A stretch of DNA of 64,000 bases from Sagittula sp. P11 (GTDB lineage: Bacteria; Pseudomonadota; Alphaproteobacteria; Rhodobacterales; Rhodobacteraceae). The DNA lies in NCBI RefSeq assembly GCF_002814095.1, contig NZ_CP021913.1:2046001-2110000 (forward strand), given 5' to 3'. Positions 1 to 9,020 of the stretch are shown piece after piece (the first letter of the stretch is position 1; each line of letters opens with the position of its first letter). The notes beneath the pieces are model-generated. The model searched no databases. It was not told the origin of the DNA and worked only from the letters and a program-made list of their open reading frames with translations. Made by a program: the position numbers and the translations under genes.

Positions 1-1638
1 GTTCACGATCGGATAGCGGCGGTCCAGCCAGAAGGCGCGGCTGGTCAGCCGGGCGCCCGGCGCCGACTGGAACCGTTTGTATTCGCTGATGTAGAGCAGA
101 TGCTGGACCCGCATGGCGTCCTCTTGGGCATAGCCAGCGGCCACGCAATCCGACACCGACCCGTCCTGATCCACGAGAATGTCGAGGATCGCGTCAAGCA
201 CCGGGTAATCGGGCAGCGAGTCGCTGTCCTTCTGGTCTTCGCGCAGTTCCGCCGAGGGCGGCTTGGTGATGATCCGTTCCGGGATGACCTCGCCCTCCGG
301 GCCCTTCATCCAGCCGCGATGGTTGGCGTTCCGCCAGCGGCAGGTCTCGAACACGCGGGTCTTGTAGAGATCCTTGATCGGATTGTAGCCGCCCGCCATG
401 TCGCCGTAGATCGTGGCATAGCCCACCGCGACCTCGGACTTGTTGCCGGTGGTCAGCAGCATTTCCCCGAACTTGTTCGACAGCGCCATCAGCAAGAGCC
501 CGCGCAGGCGGGACTGGATGTTCTCTTCCGTCAGGTCGGGCTCGGTGCCCTCGAACAGCGGCGCCAGCGTCTCGGTGATCGCGTCGCGCCCCTTGCTGAT
601 CGGCACGAAATCGTACCGGCACCCCAGCGCATTGGCGCAGGCCTTGGCGTCTTCCAGCGAATGTTCGGAGGTGTATTCGGACGGCAGCATCACGCAGCGC
701 ACGTTCTCCGCCCCCAGCGCATCCACGGCGATGGTCGCGACCAGGGCGGAATCGACGCCCCCAGACATGCCCAGCAGGACCTTGCCGAATCCCGTCTTGC
801 GGCAATAGTCGCGCAAGGCGAGGACCATGACGTTGTAATCCTGCTCCCACGCGCCGGGATGGGTGACGAATGCGCCTTCCTCCGCCTTCCAGCCATCGTC
901 TCCCCGGACGAAATCGACGGTGGTCGTGACCTCCTCGAACACCGGCAGCTGCACGGCAAGCCGCGCGTGCGGGTTCAAAACGAAGGAGCCGCCGTCGAAC
1001 ACCTGGTCGTCCTGCCCGCCCACCATGTTCAGGTAGGCCAGCGGCAGCCCGGATTCGATCACCCGGGCGATCATCTTGTTCAGGCGCGTCTCGTACTTGT
1101 TGCGGAAATAGGGCGAGCCGTTCGGCACCACGAGGATCTCCGCCCCCGATTCCTCCATCGCCTCGACCACGTCCGGATACCATGCATCCTCGCAGACCGG
1201 CATGCCGACGCGCACGCCGTTGATGCTGACCGGACCCTGCAACTGATCGCGCGAGAACAGCCGCACCTCGTCGAAGACGTTGAAGTTGGGCAGGAAATAC
1301 TTGTGCGTCACGGCAGCGATCTTGCCGCCCTGAAGGACGTAGTAGGAATTGTGCAGCTTCGCGCCTTCGGGACAAGGCCCGCCGATGGCCAGCGCGGGGC
1401 CGTCCGCACAGGCCTCTGCCAGCGCCTCGATCTCGCGCACGGCGGCATTGACGAAGGCCGGCTTCACGATCAGGTCCTGCGCCTGGTAGCCGGTGATGAA
1501 CATCTCGGGCAGCGCCACGAGGTCGGCGCCCTGCGCGCGCCCTTCCTCCCACGCGGCACGCGCCTTGGCGGCGTTTCCGGCAAGATCCCCCACGGTGGGA
1601 TTGAGCTGTGCCATCGTCAGGCGGAACCGGTCGGTCAT
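1..1638 (-). CDS. nadE: Glutamine-dependent NAD+ synthase (C-terminal end cut by window edge)
   Basis: Makes NAD+ from nicotinic acid adenine dinucleotide and ATP, using ammonia released from glutamine by its own N-terminal domain; cytosolic, last step of NAD synthesis. About 546 codons are visible, against a usual 550-560, so only a few C-terminal residues are missing. Residues ~5-260 are a nitrilase-type glutaminase with the Glu in LPEMF, the Lys in THKYFLPNF and the Cys in PVCEDAWYP. The synthetase domain has the ATP-binding loop LGMSGGVDSA near residue 287. The ATG at 1636-1638 follows an AAAGGAC ribosome site. Divergent from the MORN gene across 145 bp. Confidence 0.96.
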   Translation of the reverse strand, partial: MTDRFRLTMAQLNPTVGDLAGNAAKARAAWEEGRAQGADLVALPEMFITGYQAQDLIVKPAFVNAAVREIEALAEACADGPALAIGGPCPEGAKLHNSYYVLQGGKIAAVTHKYFLPNFNVFDEVRLFSRDQLQGPVSINGVRVGMPVCEDAWYPDVVEAMEESGAEILVVPNGSPYFRNKYETRLNKMIARVIESGLPLAYLNMVGGQDDQVFDGGSFVLNPHARLAVQLPVFEEVTTTVDFVRGDDGWKAEEGAFVTHPGAWEQDYNVMVLALRDYCRKTGFGKVLLGMSGGVDSALVATIAVDALGAENVRCVMLPSEYTSEHSLEDAKACANALGCRYDFVPISKGRDAITETLAPLFEGTEPDLTEENIQSRLRGLLLMALSNKFGEMLLTTGNKSEVAVGYATIYGDMAGGYNPIKDLYKTRVFETCRWRNANHRGWMKGPEGEVIPERIITKPPSAELREDQKDSDSLPDYPVLDAILDILVDQDGSVSDCVAAGYAQEDAMRVQHLLYISEYKRFQSAPGARLTSRAFWLDRRYPIVN

Positions 1639-1783
1639 CGCGCGTCCTTTCGTCGTCGTCCTCCACATAGCGGCAGCTTGCGGTGGTGAAAAGCGCACCA
1701 TGGCAAAAGACATTGCCCCGGGGCATCGCGTCCTTTACCACTCGGGGGACCTCAATCACCCGCTGGGAGGGGGCGGCAAGGCC

Positions 1784-3268
1784 ATGAAAACCGTTCGCAT
1801 TCTGTCTGTTCTGGGCGCCCTCGCACTGGGCTCTGCCGCCATGTCCCAAGAGGACGTGGTGACGAAGGAATACGACGACGGCGGGGTGTACGAAGGCACC
1901 TTCCTCGACGGGCTCCAGCACGGGCGCGGCACCTACCGCCTGCCCAACGGCTACGAATACACCGGCGAATGGGTGGAGGGCGAGATCCGCGGCGAGGGCG
2001 TCGCCCGCTTTCCCAACGGCTCGATCTACGAAGGCCAGTTCGCCAAGGGCAAACCCGAGGGCATGGGCAAGATCACCTTCGCCGACGGCGGCACCTACGA
2101 AGGCTCGTGGCTCGACGGCAAGATCACCGGGCAGGGCGTGGCAACCTACGCCAACGGCGTCCGCTACGAGGGCGCCTTCCGCAACGCGCTGCACCACGGC
2201 AAGGGCGTGATGACCGCGCCCAACGGCTACGTCTACGACGGCCAGTGGGTGAACGGCGTCAAGGAAGGCACCGCAAAGATCACCTACCCCGACGGTTCGG
2301 TCTACGAAGGCCGCGTGGCCAACGGCGAACGCGACGGCATGGGCAAGCTCGAGATGCCCGACGGCCTGATCTACGAAGGCACCTGGCGCGACGGCCAGAT
2401 CGACGGCAATGGCAAGCTCACCCAGCCCAACGGCGACGTCTACGAAGGTGCGCTGGTCGACGGCCGCCGCGAGGGTCAGGGCAAGGTCACCTATGTGTCC
2501 GGCGACGTCTACGACGGCGAGTTCAACAACGACCAGCGCCACGGCATCGGCACCTTCATCGGCAAGGACGGCTACCGCTACGAGGGCAACTGGATCACCG
2601 GCCAAATCGAGGGGCAGGGAAAGGTCACCTACCCCGACGGCTCGGTCTACGAGGGTGAGTTCACCGGCGACCTCGCCAACGGCACCGGCAAGATCACCTA
2701 TCCCGACGGCGCAACCTACGAAGGCACCTGGGTCGATGGCGTGATCGACGGCAAGGGCATCGCCACCTATCCGAACGGCCTGCGCTACGAGGGCGGCTTC
2801 GTGAACGCCCGCAACGACGGCTTCGGGATCATGACCTATCCCGACGGCTACCGCTACGAGGGCGAATGGCAGGACGGCGAACGCCACGGCGCGGGCACCG
2901 CCACCTACCCGGACGGCACGGTCTACGAGGGACAGTTCCGCGACGGCCTGCGCCATGGTCAGGGCACGATCACCATGCCGACCGGCTTCCGCTACGTCGG
3001 CGCCTGGGCCAACGGCGAGATCAACGGCGAAGGTGTCGCCACCTACGCCAACGGCGACGTCTACGAAGGCTCGTTCCGCAATGGCAAGCGCGAGGGCGAA
3101 GGCACCATGCGCTACGCCACGGGCGAACAGGCCACCGGCGAATGGATCGGCGGCGCGCTGACCCGCAACAGCACCACCACGCCCGCCCCCGGCACCGCCG
3201 AGACAGGGGATGCCCCCGGGTCCGAAGACACCGCCGCCACCCCCGAAGATCCGCCCGCCAGCGAGTAA
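1784..3268 (+). CDS. Secreted MORN-repeat protein with 18 exact 23-residue repeats
   Basis: 494 residues. The predicted signal peptide (MKTVRILSVLGALALGSAA) selects the ATG at 1784, with GGGAGG upstream; an earlier in-frame ATG near 1699 would bury it. From residue 35 (base 1886) there are 18 uninterrupted 23-residue MORN units of the type YEGxFxxGxxHGxGxxxYPxGx, then a half unit at 3128-3169, then an acidic Thr/Pro/Ala tail. No enzymatic domain is visible. MORN repeats in other proteins bind lipids or act as scaffolds; here an envelope or periplasmic role is only inferred from the signal peptide. Every unit keeps the 69-bp spacing with no indel. Confidence 0.9.
   Translation: MKTVRILSVLGALALGSAAMSQEDVVTKEYDDGGVYEGTFLDGLQHGRGTYRLPNGYEYTGEWVEGEIRGEGVARFPNGSIYEGQFAKGKPEGMGKITFADGGTYEGSWLDGKITGQGVATYANGVRYEGAFRNALHHGKGVMTAPNGYVYDGQWVNGVKEGTAKITYPDGSVYEGRVANGERDGMGKLEMPDGLIYEGTWRDGQIDGNGKLTQPNGDVYEGALVDGRREGQGKVTYVSGDVYDGEFNNDQRHGIGTFIGKDGYRYEGNWITGQIEGQGKVTYPDGSVYEGEFTGDLANGTGKITYPDGATYEGTWVDGVIDGKGIATYPNGLRYEGGFVNARNDGFGIMTYPDGYRYEGEWQDGERHGAGTATYPDGTVYEGQFRDGLRHGQGTITMPTGFRYVGAWANGEINGEGVATYANGDVYEGSFRNGKREGEGTMRYATGEQATGEWIGGALTRNSTTTPAPGTAETGDAPGSEDTAATPEDPPASE
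1886..3169 (+). repeat. 69-bp coding tandem repeat array (MORN units)
   Basis: Eighteen direct repeats of exactly 69 bp (1886-3127) plus a partial one, each encoding one MORN unit. The residue after YEGx alternates between Phe or another aliphatic residue (odd units) and Trp (even units) through unit 9. The phase then flips, because units 9 and 10 are both non-Trp, and alternation resumes to the end. The real repeat therefore looks like a 138-bp doublet with one single-unit gain or loss. Confidence 0.85.
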
Positions 3269-3320
3269 TCCCCGACCGGCACGGACAACGGACCGACGCC
3301 CTCATCAGGCGCGGCCCGCC

Positions 3321-3360
3321 CCTTCATCTTGGCGAAAATACCTCCGCCGGAGGCGTCCCC
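3321..3360 (+). repeat. Short intergenic repeat, copy 1
   Basis: Contains CCTTCATCTTGGCGAAAATA followed by CCTCCGCCGGAGGCG, a small GC palindrome. The same core (CTTCATCTTGGCG, one extra G, AAAATACCTC) recurs at 10826. From memory, this spacer motif is common between genes in Rhodobacteraceae. Function unknown. Confidence 0.6.
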
Positions 3361-3415
3361 ACCTGCATCACGCAGCCCGGCGATCCCAATTCAAGCGCCC
3401 CTGAAACCAAACGAA

Positions 3416-3441
3416 AACGCCCCGCACGAAGGCGGGGCGTT
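3416..3441 (-). terminator. Intrinsic terminator of the dpp-type operon
   Basis: A perfect 10-bp stem (AACGCCCCGC pairing with GCGGGGCGTT) with a 6-nt loop. On the minus strand the stem runs into TTTTCGTTT. It lies 39 bp past the stop of the leftward substrate-binding protein gene. Confidence 0.75.
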
Positions 3442-3479
3442 CCTTGGTTCCGGTAAAGACTGTCGGCACGGGTGACGGC

Positions 3480-5030
3480 TCAGGCCATCCACCACCGCTC
3501 TGCCATGCGGGCGTTGTCCATCTGCCAGAGGTTGCCGACCTTGTCCGGGCTCGCCACCTTGTTGGAGATCGCCTGGACATAGTTCGCGAACATCGGCACC
3601 AGCACGCCGCCCTCGTTGCGCAGGATCATCTGCATCTCGCCGTACATGTCGCGGCGCTTCGCCGAATCGAGCTCGGCACGGGCGTTCACGAGCAGCTCCT
3701 GGAAACGGGCGCTGTCTTCCGAACCCCACTGGCTGTCGTTCCACGGCGCACCTTCCGCGTAGGCGGTCGAGAACATCCAGTCCTCTGTTGCGCGGCCCGA
3801 CCAGTAAGAGGCACAGAACGGCTTCTTCAGCCAGACGTTCGACCAGTAGCCGTCCGCCGGTTCCTGCACCACGTTTATGTTGATGCCGCCCGCCTTGGCC
3901 GAGGCCTGGAACAGCTGGGCCGCATCCACCGCACCCTCGAACGCCGCCGAAGACGCCGAGAGGTCGATGTCGATGGACTCCATCCCGGCTTCCTTGAGGT
4001 AGAACTTCGCCTTGTCGGGATCGTAGGCAAGCTGCTCCATCTCGAGGTAGTACTGGTTGGCGGGGCCGATGGGGCTGTCGTTGCCCACCTGGCCATGGCC
4101 CAGCAGGATCTTGTCCACCATCTCCTGGCGGTTGATGCCGTGCTTCAGCGCCTTGCGGACGTTGACGTCGCTGTAGGGCGCCAGGTTGGTCAGCATCGGG
4201 AAGATGTAGTGCTGGTTGCCCGTCACTTCCTGGATGCGGATCATCGGGTTCGCCTTCAGGAGCGCCTCGGTCTTGAAGTCGATCCGGTTGATGGCGTCCA
4301 CCTGGCCGGTCATCAGGGCGTTCATGCGGGCGGTGTTGTCGTTGATCGCGATGTACTCGATCTCGTCGAAGAAGCCCGCCTCGTCACCCTTGTAGTGATC
4401 GGGATAACGGGTGCCGACAAAGCGCACGCCCGGCTCGAACGACTGCACCTGGTAGAGGCCGGTGCCGATGCCCTTGGCGATGGCCTCCTCGATCATGCCC
4501 GCCGGGTAGATCAGGATGTGGTAGTCGGACAGCAGGTAGGGCAGGTCGGCGTTGCCCTCGGCCAGCGTCAGCTGCACCTGCAGGTCGCCGGTCTTCTTCA
4601 TCTCGACGATGGGCTCGACGATGGGCTTCGCGGCGGACTTCGCGCCTTCCGCGATGTGCATCTGCAGCGACTCGATCACGTCGTCCGCGCCAAAGGCCTT
4701 GCCGTTGTGGAAGGTCACGCCCGATCGCAGGTTGAACGTCCAGGTCTTCGCGTCCGGCGTCGCTTCCCAGTCGGTCGCCAGTTCACCGCGCAGCGAGCCG
4801 TCCGGCGCGATCTCGGTCAGGCTGTCGAATACCGCGCCCTGCGCGGAGGCGATCATGAACAGGTCGGAGTGTGTCCGCCCGTCCCAGTTGTCCGAGGTGT
4901 TGGCCCCGGACAGGCCGGCCCGCAGGCGGCCGCCCTTCTTGGCCTGGGCGCGCAGGGGCAGGCCGGAGGCCGCCAGCACACCGGCAGCGGCACCCGTGGT
5001 CAGTAGTCCGCGTCTGCTGATACGTGTCAT
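3480..5030 (-). CDS. ABC transporter substrate-binding protein, peptide/nickel family 5
   Basis: 516 residues, the periplasmic binding component of the importer encoded just upstream. The N-terminus has a twin-arginine-type signal (TRISRRGLL then a hydrophobic stretch ending LPLRAQA). The body shows family-5 features: YPGxxDSLTEI-like text near residue 67 (GAVFDSLTEI), ATDWE, TWTFNLRSGVTFHNGKAF, and VRKALKHGINRQEMVDKILLG. This family binds oligopeptides, opines or other small solutes; the ligand cannot be read from sequence. Last gene of the operon, 108 bp after the ATPase gene, so it may also have its own promoter. Confidence 0.93.
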   Translation of the reverse strand: MTRISRRGLLTTGAAAGVLAASGLPLRAQAKKGGRLRAGLSGANTSDNWDGRTHSDLFMIASAQGAVFDSLTEIAPDGSLRGELATDWEATPDAKTWTFNLRSGVTFHNGKAFGADDVIESLQMHIAEGAKSAAKPIVEPIVEMKKTGDLQVQLTLAEGNADLPYLLSDYHILIYPAGMIEEAIAKGIGTGLYQVQSFEPGVRFVGTRYPDHYKGDEAGFFDEIEYIAINDNTARMNALMTGQVDAINRIDFKTEALLKANPMIRIQEVTGNQHYIFPMLTNLAPYSDVNVRKALKHGINRQEMVDKILLGHGQVGNDSPIGPANQYYLEMEQLAYDPDKAKFYLKEAGMESIDIDLSASSAAFEGAVDAAQLFQASAKAGGININVVQEPADGYWSNVWLKKPFCASYWSGRATEDWMFSTAYAEGAPWNDSQWGSEDSARFQELLVNARAELDSAKRRDMYGEMQMILRNEGGVLVPMFANYVQAISNKVASPDKVGNLWQMDNARMAERWWMA

Positions 5031-5138
5031 TGTTTCGTCTCCCTGTTTTTATCTCCCCGCAGCCCGGAGGCCGTTGGGAACTTAATGATTCTTCGTGCAG
5101 TTTAAACGCAATTTCCCGCGAGCGATGCCCGCCTTCCG

Positions 5139-6788
5139 TCAGTCCATTCTGGTCACGGCGGCGTCGCCGATGTTGTCCACGCCACGCTCCGTCAGCAGGT
5201 TCGTCAGCCAGTCCGGGTCCATCTCCGGCACCGACGACAGCAGGAGATCGGTGTAGGGATGGTGCGGCGGCCTGAACATCTCGGCCTTGGGGCCCTGTTC
5301 GACCACCTCGCCGTCCTTCATCACAACCACCTCGTCGGCGATGGAGCGCACGGTCGCAAGGTCGTGGGTGATGAACATGTAGGACAGGCCCAGTTCGTCC
5401 TGCAACCGCGCCAGCAGACGCAGAATGCCCTCTGCCACAAGCTGGTCGAGCGCGCTCGTCACCTCGTCGCAGATGATGAACTTCGGCTCGGCAGCCAGCG
5501 CGCGGGCGATCCCGATCCGCTGTTTCTGCCCGCCTGAAAGCTCGGACGGCAGGCGGTGGAGGTACTGCTTCGCGGGCAGCTCGATCTGCTCCATCAGCTC
5601 TGCCACCCGGTCGCGTTTTGCCCGGCCGCGCAGGCCCATGTAGAACTCCACCGGACGCCCGATGATCTCGCCGATGGTCTGGCGCGGGTTCAGTGCCGTG
5701 TCCGCCATCTGGTAGATCATCTGGATCTGCCGCAACTGGTCGCGCGACCGCTTGCGATAGTCCGGGGGCAGCACGTCTCCGTCCAGCTCGATCCGCCCGA
5801 TGCGCGGCGGCAGAAGCCCGGTGATGCAACGCGCGGTGGTCGACTTGCCCGACCCGCTTTCGCCCACCACCGCAACCGTCCGGCCCGCGTGGATGTCAAA
5901 GCTCACGTCGTGCAGCACGTCGATCTGGCCATAGGCCGCCGTCACGCCCTGCACCGAGATCACCGGCGTCGCATCCAGCGCGGGCGCTGGCTTGGCCGGC
6001 CGCACGAACTCCCGCACGGCCCAGAGGCTCTTGGTGTAGTCTTCCTTGGGGTGGGACAGCATCTCGCGGGTTTCGTTCTCTTCGACCTCGTCACCCTTCA
6101 GCAGAACCTTGATGCGGTCGGCCATCTGCGCCACCACGGCCAGGTCGTGCGTGATGTAGATCGCCGCCGTGTCGAACTGCTCGACGATGTCGCGGATGGA
6201 GGCCAGCACCTCGATCTGCGTGGTCACGTCAAGCGCCGTCGTCGGCTCGTCGAAGATGATGAGGTCGGGGCGACAAGCCATGGCCATCGCCGTCATCGCG
6301 CGCTGCAACTGACCGCCAGACACCTGGTGCGGATAGCGAAAGCCGATCTCTTCGGGGTTGGGCAGGCGCAGACGCCGGTACAGCTCCACCCCGTCCTCGG
6401 CGCTTTCGGACTTCGATGCGACGCCGTGCTGAACGGGCGCCTCGGTGTGCTGGTCGATCAGCTTGTGCGCCGGGTTGAAGGAGGCCGCGGCAGATTGCGC
6501 CACGTAGGCGATGCGCTTGCCCAGTAGCTGGCGCTTGGTCTCCGCGCTCGCCGCCAGCAGGTCGATCCCGTCGAAGGTCACCGATCCGCCGGAAATCCGC
6601 ACGCCGTCGCGGCAGAACCCCATGGCGGCAAGGCCCAGCGTCGACTTGCCCGCCCCCGATTCGCCGATCAGGCCAAGGACCTCGCCCTTCTTCAGGGTCA
6701 GGTCCACGCCCTTGACGATCGGGGTCCAGGTGTCGTCGGATCGCCCCTCGATCCGCACATCGCGCATTTCGACAAGCAGATCGGACAT
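5139..6788 (-). CDS. Fused two-domain ABC transporter ATPase (DppD-DppF type)
   Basis: 549 residues with two complete nucleotide-binding domains in one chain, so a single protein can power the importer. Domain 1: Walker A GESGAGKST (42-50), signature VSGGQLQRA (156-164), Walker B LIIFDEP (176-182). Domain 2 begins about residue 275: Walker A GESGSGKST (308-316), signature LSGGQKQRI (416-424), Walker B FIICDE (436-441). Cytosolic, on the membrane face. Starts 3 bp after the stop of the upstream permease gene, so co-translated. The usual two separate genes dppD and dppF are merged here, as in many alphaproteobacterial peptide ABC systems. Confidence 0.95.
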   Translation of the reverse strand: MSDLLVEMRDVRIEGRSDDTWTPIVKGVDLTLKKGEVLGLIGESGAGKSTLGLAAMGFCRDGVRISGGSVTFDGIDLLAASAETKRQLLGKRIAYVAQSAAASFNPAHKLIDQHTEAPVQHGVASKSESAEDGVELYRRLRLPNPEEIGFRYPHQVSGGQLQRAMTAMAMACRPDLIIFDEPTTALDVTTQIEVLASIRDIVEQFDTAAIYITHDLAVVAQMADRIKVLLKGDEVEENETREMLSHPKEDYTKSLWAVREFVRPAKPAPALDATPVISVQGVTAAYGQIDVLHDVSFDIHAGRTVAVVGESGSGKSTTARCITGLLPPRIGRIELDGDVLPPDYRKRSRDQLRQIQMIYQMADTALNPRQTIGEIIGRPVEFYMGLRGRAKRDRVAELMEQIELPAKQYLHRLPSELSGGQKQRIGIARALAAEPKFIICDEVTSALDQLVAEGILRLLARLQDELGLSYMFITHDLATVRSIADEVVVMKDGEVVEQGPKAEMFRPPHHPYTDLLLSSVPEMDPDWLTNLLTERGVDNIGDAAVTRMD

Positions 6789-6791
6789 TCC

Positions 6792-7988
6792 TTACTCCTT
6801 CAGACCCGAGCTTCGGTGCAGCATCCAGTCCACCACGAAGTTCACCGCGACCGTCAGCAGGGCAATGGCGCCCGCGGCCAGCAGCGGCGCGGCGGCGATC
6901 TGCGGCGCGAAACCCGCGTAGTTGATGAAGGCCGACAGGTCCTTCACCATCGTTCCCCAGTCGGCCAGCGGCGGCTGGATGCCGAGGCCAAGGAACGACA
7001 GCGCGGAAATCGTCAGGAAGACAAAGCAGAACCGCAGGCCGAACTCCGCCAGAAGCGGCGCGGTGGCGTTGGGCAGGATCTCTCTGAAGATGAGGTACAG
7101 CAGGCCCTCGCCGCGCAGCTTGGCCGCCTCGATATAGTCCATGACGACGATGTTCATCCCCACGGCGCGCGCCAGACGGAACACCCGCGTCGAATCGATC
7201 ACCGCGATGATGAGGATCATGGCCATCGTCAGCCCGGTTCCAGACACCCACGCGCTCGCCACCGTGATGAGCAGGAGCGAGAAGATCAGCGACGGAATCG
7301 CCATCAGCACGTCGACGCCCCGGCTCAGCACCTGGTCCATCCAGCCCTGCAGCGTCGCGGCAAGGAAGCCCAGCGTACCGCCCAGCAGGAAGGCCAGGAC
7401 CGTCGTGGCAAAGGCGATGCCCACCGTGTTCTGCGCACCGTAGATCAGGCGGGACAGGATATCGCGGCCGATCTGGTCGGTGCCCAGCGGGAAATCCGGG
7501 TTGCCGCCCACCGCCGGATTGCCGCCCGGCACGATGTTGGCCTGGCCAAAGACCTGCTCCTGCCCGTGCGGCGCCAGAACCCCGGCAAAGATCGCGAGGA
7601 AAGCGTAGATCAGGATCACGAGAATGCCGAAGGCCGCGGTCAGCGGCATATGCTGGAACATCTTCCGCGTGCCGGCTGTTCCCACGTGCCGCCCGACCAG
7701 CCGGAAGAGGAAGGCCCCGGCGGCCGCGATGCCCACCCCCTGCACCGTCCAGCGGAAATAAAGGACAGAGGCGACGGGCGCCCCCGCTTCGTTCGCCTTG
7801 GGCTGGAAGTACAGCCAGATGCCGCCGATGATCACCGCGACGCCCAGCGCGTAACCGAAGGCCACGGCATAGTTCATGTCGCGGAAGTAGGGTTTGTTGC
7901 CGGTCGCCTTCTGCCCGACGAAGCGGAAAAGCCAGCCGGCCGCCGCCACGAGGGCAAGCGCGATGAGGACCTTGATCCAGATGCTCAT
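6792..7988 (-). CDS. ABC transporter permease, DppC type, with extra N-terminal membrane segments
   Basis: 398 residues, against about 280-310 for ordinary DppC. The last ~280 residues are the standard permease: a first helix (MPLTAAFGILVILIYAFLA), the periplasmic loop with PLGTDQIGRDILSRLIYGA, and the EAA loop EAAKLRGEGLLYLIFREILP that contacts the ATPase. The first ~110 residues add about three membrane segments (near 3-21, 42-61 and 78-99). Its start overlaps the stop of the dppB-type gene by 4 bp (7985-7988). Inner membrane; forms the channel with the DppB-type subunit. Confidence 0.92.
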   Translation of the reverse strand: MSIWIKVLIALALVAAAGWLFRFVGQKATGNKPYFRDMNYAVAFGYALGVAVIIGGIWLYFQPKANEAGAPVASVLYFRWTVQGVGIAAAGAFLFRLVGRHVGTAGTRKMFQHMPLTAAFGILVILIYAFLAIFAGVLAPHGQEQVFGQANIVPGGNPAVGGNPDFPLGTDQIGRDILSRLIYGAQNTVGIAFATTVLAFLLGGTLGFLAATLQGWMDQVLSRGVDVLMAIPSLIFSLLLITVASAWVSGTGLTMAMILIIAVIDSTRVFRLARAVGMNIVVMDYIEAAKLRGEGLLYLIFREILPNATAPLLAEFGLRFCFVFLTISALSFLGLGIQPPLADWGTMVKDLSAFINYAGFAPQIAAAPLLAAGAIALLTVAVNFVVDWMLHRSSGLKE

Positions 7989-8980
7989 TTCGGGTGCCTC
8001 AGACGGGGGTTGGTCAGGATCGACATGATGTCCGCCGTCAGGTTCAGCAGGATGTAGGCCCCGGCGAAGATCAGGCAGCAGGCCTGCACCACCGGGATGT
8101 CACGGATCTTCACGCTGTCGACGAACAGCTGGCCGATGCCCGGGTAGACGAACACCACTTCGACCACCACCACGCCGGTGATGAGATAGGCGAGGTTCAG
8201 GGCGATGACGTTGATGATCGGTGCCAGCGCATTGGGCAGCGCGTGGCGGACGATCACCCGCATCGGCTTGATCCCCTTCAGGCGCGCCATCTCGATATAC
8301 GGAGAGGCCAGCAGGTTGATGATCGCTGCCCGCGTCATGCGCATCATCTGCGCCGTCACCACCAGAGTCAGCGTCAGCGCCGGCAGCAGCGTCTTTTCCA
8401 GCCGTTCGCCAAAGCTCATGCCTTCGTAGATGTTCGACAGGCTCGGCAGGACCGGGTTCAGCACCGCGAGGAACAGGATCAGCAGGTAAGCGAGGAAGAA
8501 TTCCGGCGAGGAGACGGAGGTCAGCGACACGATGTTCGCCGTCTTGTCGAAGACGGAGTTCCGGTAGAGCGCGGCCAGCACGCCCAGCGTCACCGCGAAG
8601 GGCACGGCAATCGCCGCCGTCACGCCCGCAAGGAACATGGTGTTGGCAAAGCGCGGCGCGATCTGTGCCGCCACCGTGGTCCGCACGCCGCTGTCCGTTC
8701 CCACGAAGGAGGAGAAGTTCGCCTGCGCGAAGGAATTGCCCAGATCGCCCCTCAGCGCGTCGAACAGCCATTCGAAGTACCGCACCACCGGGGACTGGTC
8801 GAGCCCGAGATCCCGCCGGATCGCCTCGACCGCTTCCGGGGTGGCGCCCTGACCGAGGATGGCCTGGGCAAAGTCGCCGGGCAGCATGTTGACCGCCGCG
8901 AAGATCACGATGGAGACGATGAACAGAGTCAGGATGCCAAGGGCCAGACGCTGCAGGATGATGGTTAGGACCGGATTCAC
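7985..8980 (-). CDS. ABC transporter permease, DppB type
   Basis: 331 residues, the usual length for this subunit. Starts MNPVLTIILQRLALGILTLF, then a DppB-like long periplasmic segment with MLPGDFA and the EAA loop EMARLKGIKPMRVIVRHALP near residue 230. About six membrane helices. First gene of the operon dppB-dppC-ATPase-binding protein, read leftward. Only 40 bp separate it from pip, and that gap carries a palindrome that may be an operator. Confidence 0.94.
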   Translation of the reverse strand: MNPVLTIILQRLALGILTLFIVSIVIFAAVNMLPGDFAQAILGQGATPEAVEAIRRDLGLDQSPVVRYFEWLFDALRGDLGNSFAQANFSSFVGTDSGVRTTVAAQIAPRFANTMFLAGVTAAIAVPFAVTLGVLAALYRNSVFDKTANIVSLTSVSSPEFFLAYLLILFLAVLNPVLPSLSNIYEGMSFGERLEKTLLPALTLTLVVTAQMMRMTRAAIINLLASPYIEMARLKGIKPMRVIVRHALPNALAPIINVIALNLAYLITGVVVVEVVFVYPGIGQLFVDSVKIRDIPVVQACCLIFAGAYILLNLTADIMSILTNPRLRHPK

Positions 8981-9002
8981 GTTCCCTGCGGTTCTTTTTT
9001 TA

Positions 9003-9018
9003 TTGACTGTGGAGTCAA
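9003..9018. promoter_or_regulatory. Possible operator palindrome before the peptide ABC operon
   Basis: TTGACT-GTGG-AGTCAA is a perfect 6-bp inverted repeat with a 4-bp spacer, 22 bp upstream of the permease start and inside the 40-bp gap after pip. On the leftward strand the left arm also reads as a -35 box (TTGACT). No T-run follows the stem on either strand, so it is not an ordinary terminator. The regulator is unknown. Confidence 0.45.
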
Positions 9019-9020
9019 CA

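Noticed and set aside
194-2956. 920-codon open frame on the minus strand across nadE and the MORN gene
   Set aside because: Its repetitive Val/Ala/Gly text is the antisense shadow of the MORN repeat; the real nadE frame is a different one.
1886-3127. Regular 69-bp repeats that could suggest a CRISPR-like array
   Set aside because: The repeats are in-frame MORN codons with no conserved repeat-spacer pattern, and there are no cas genes.
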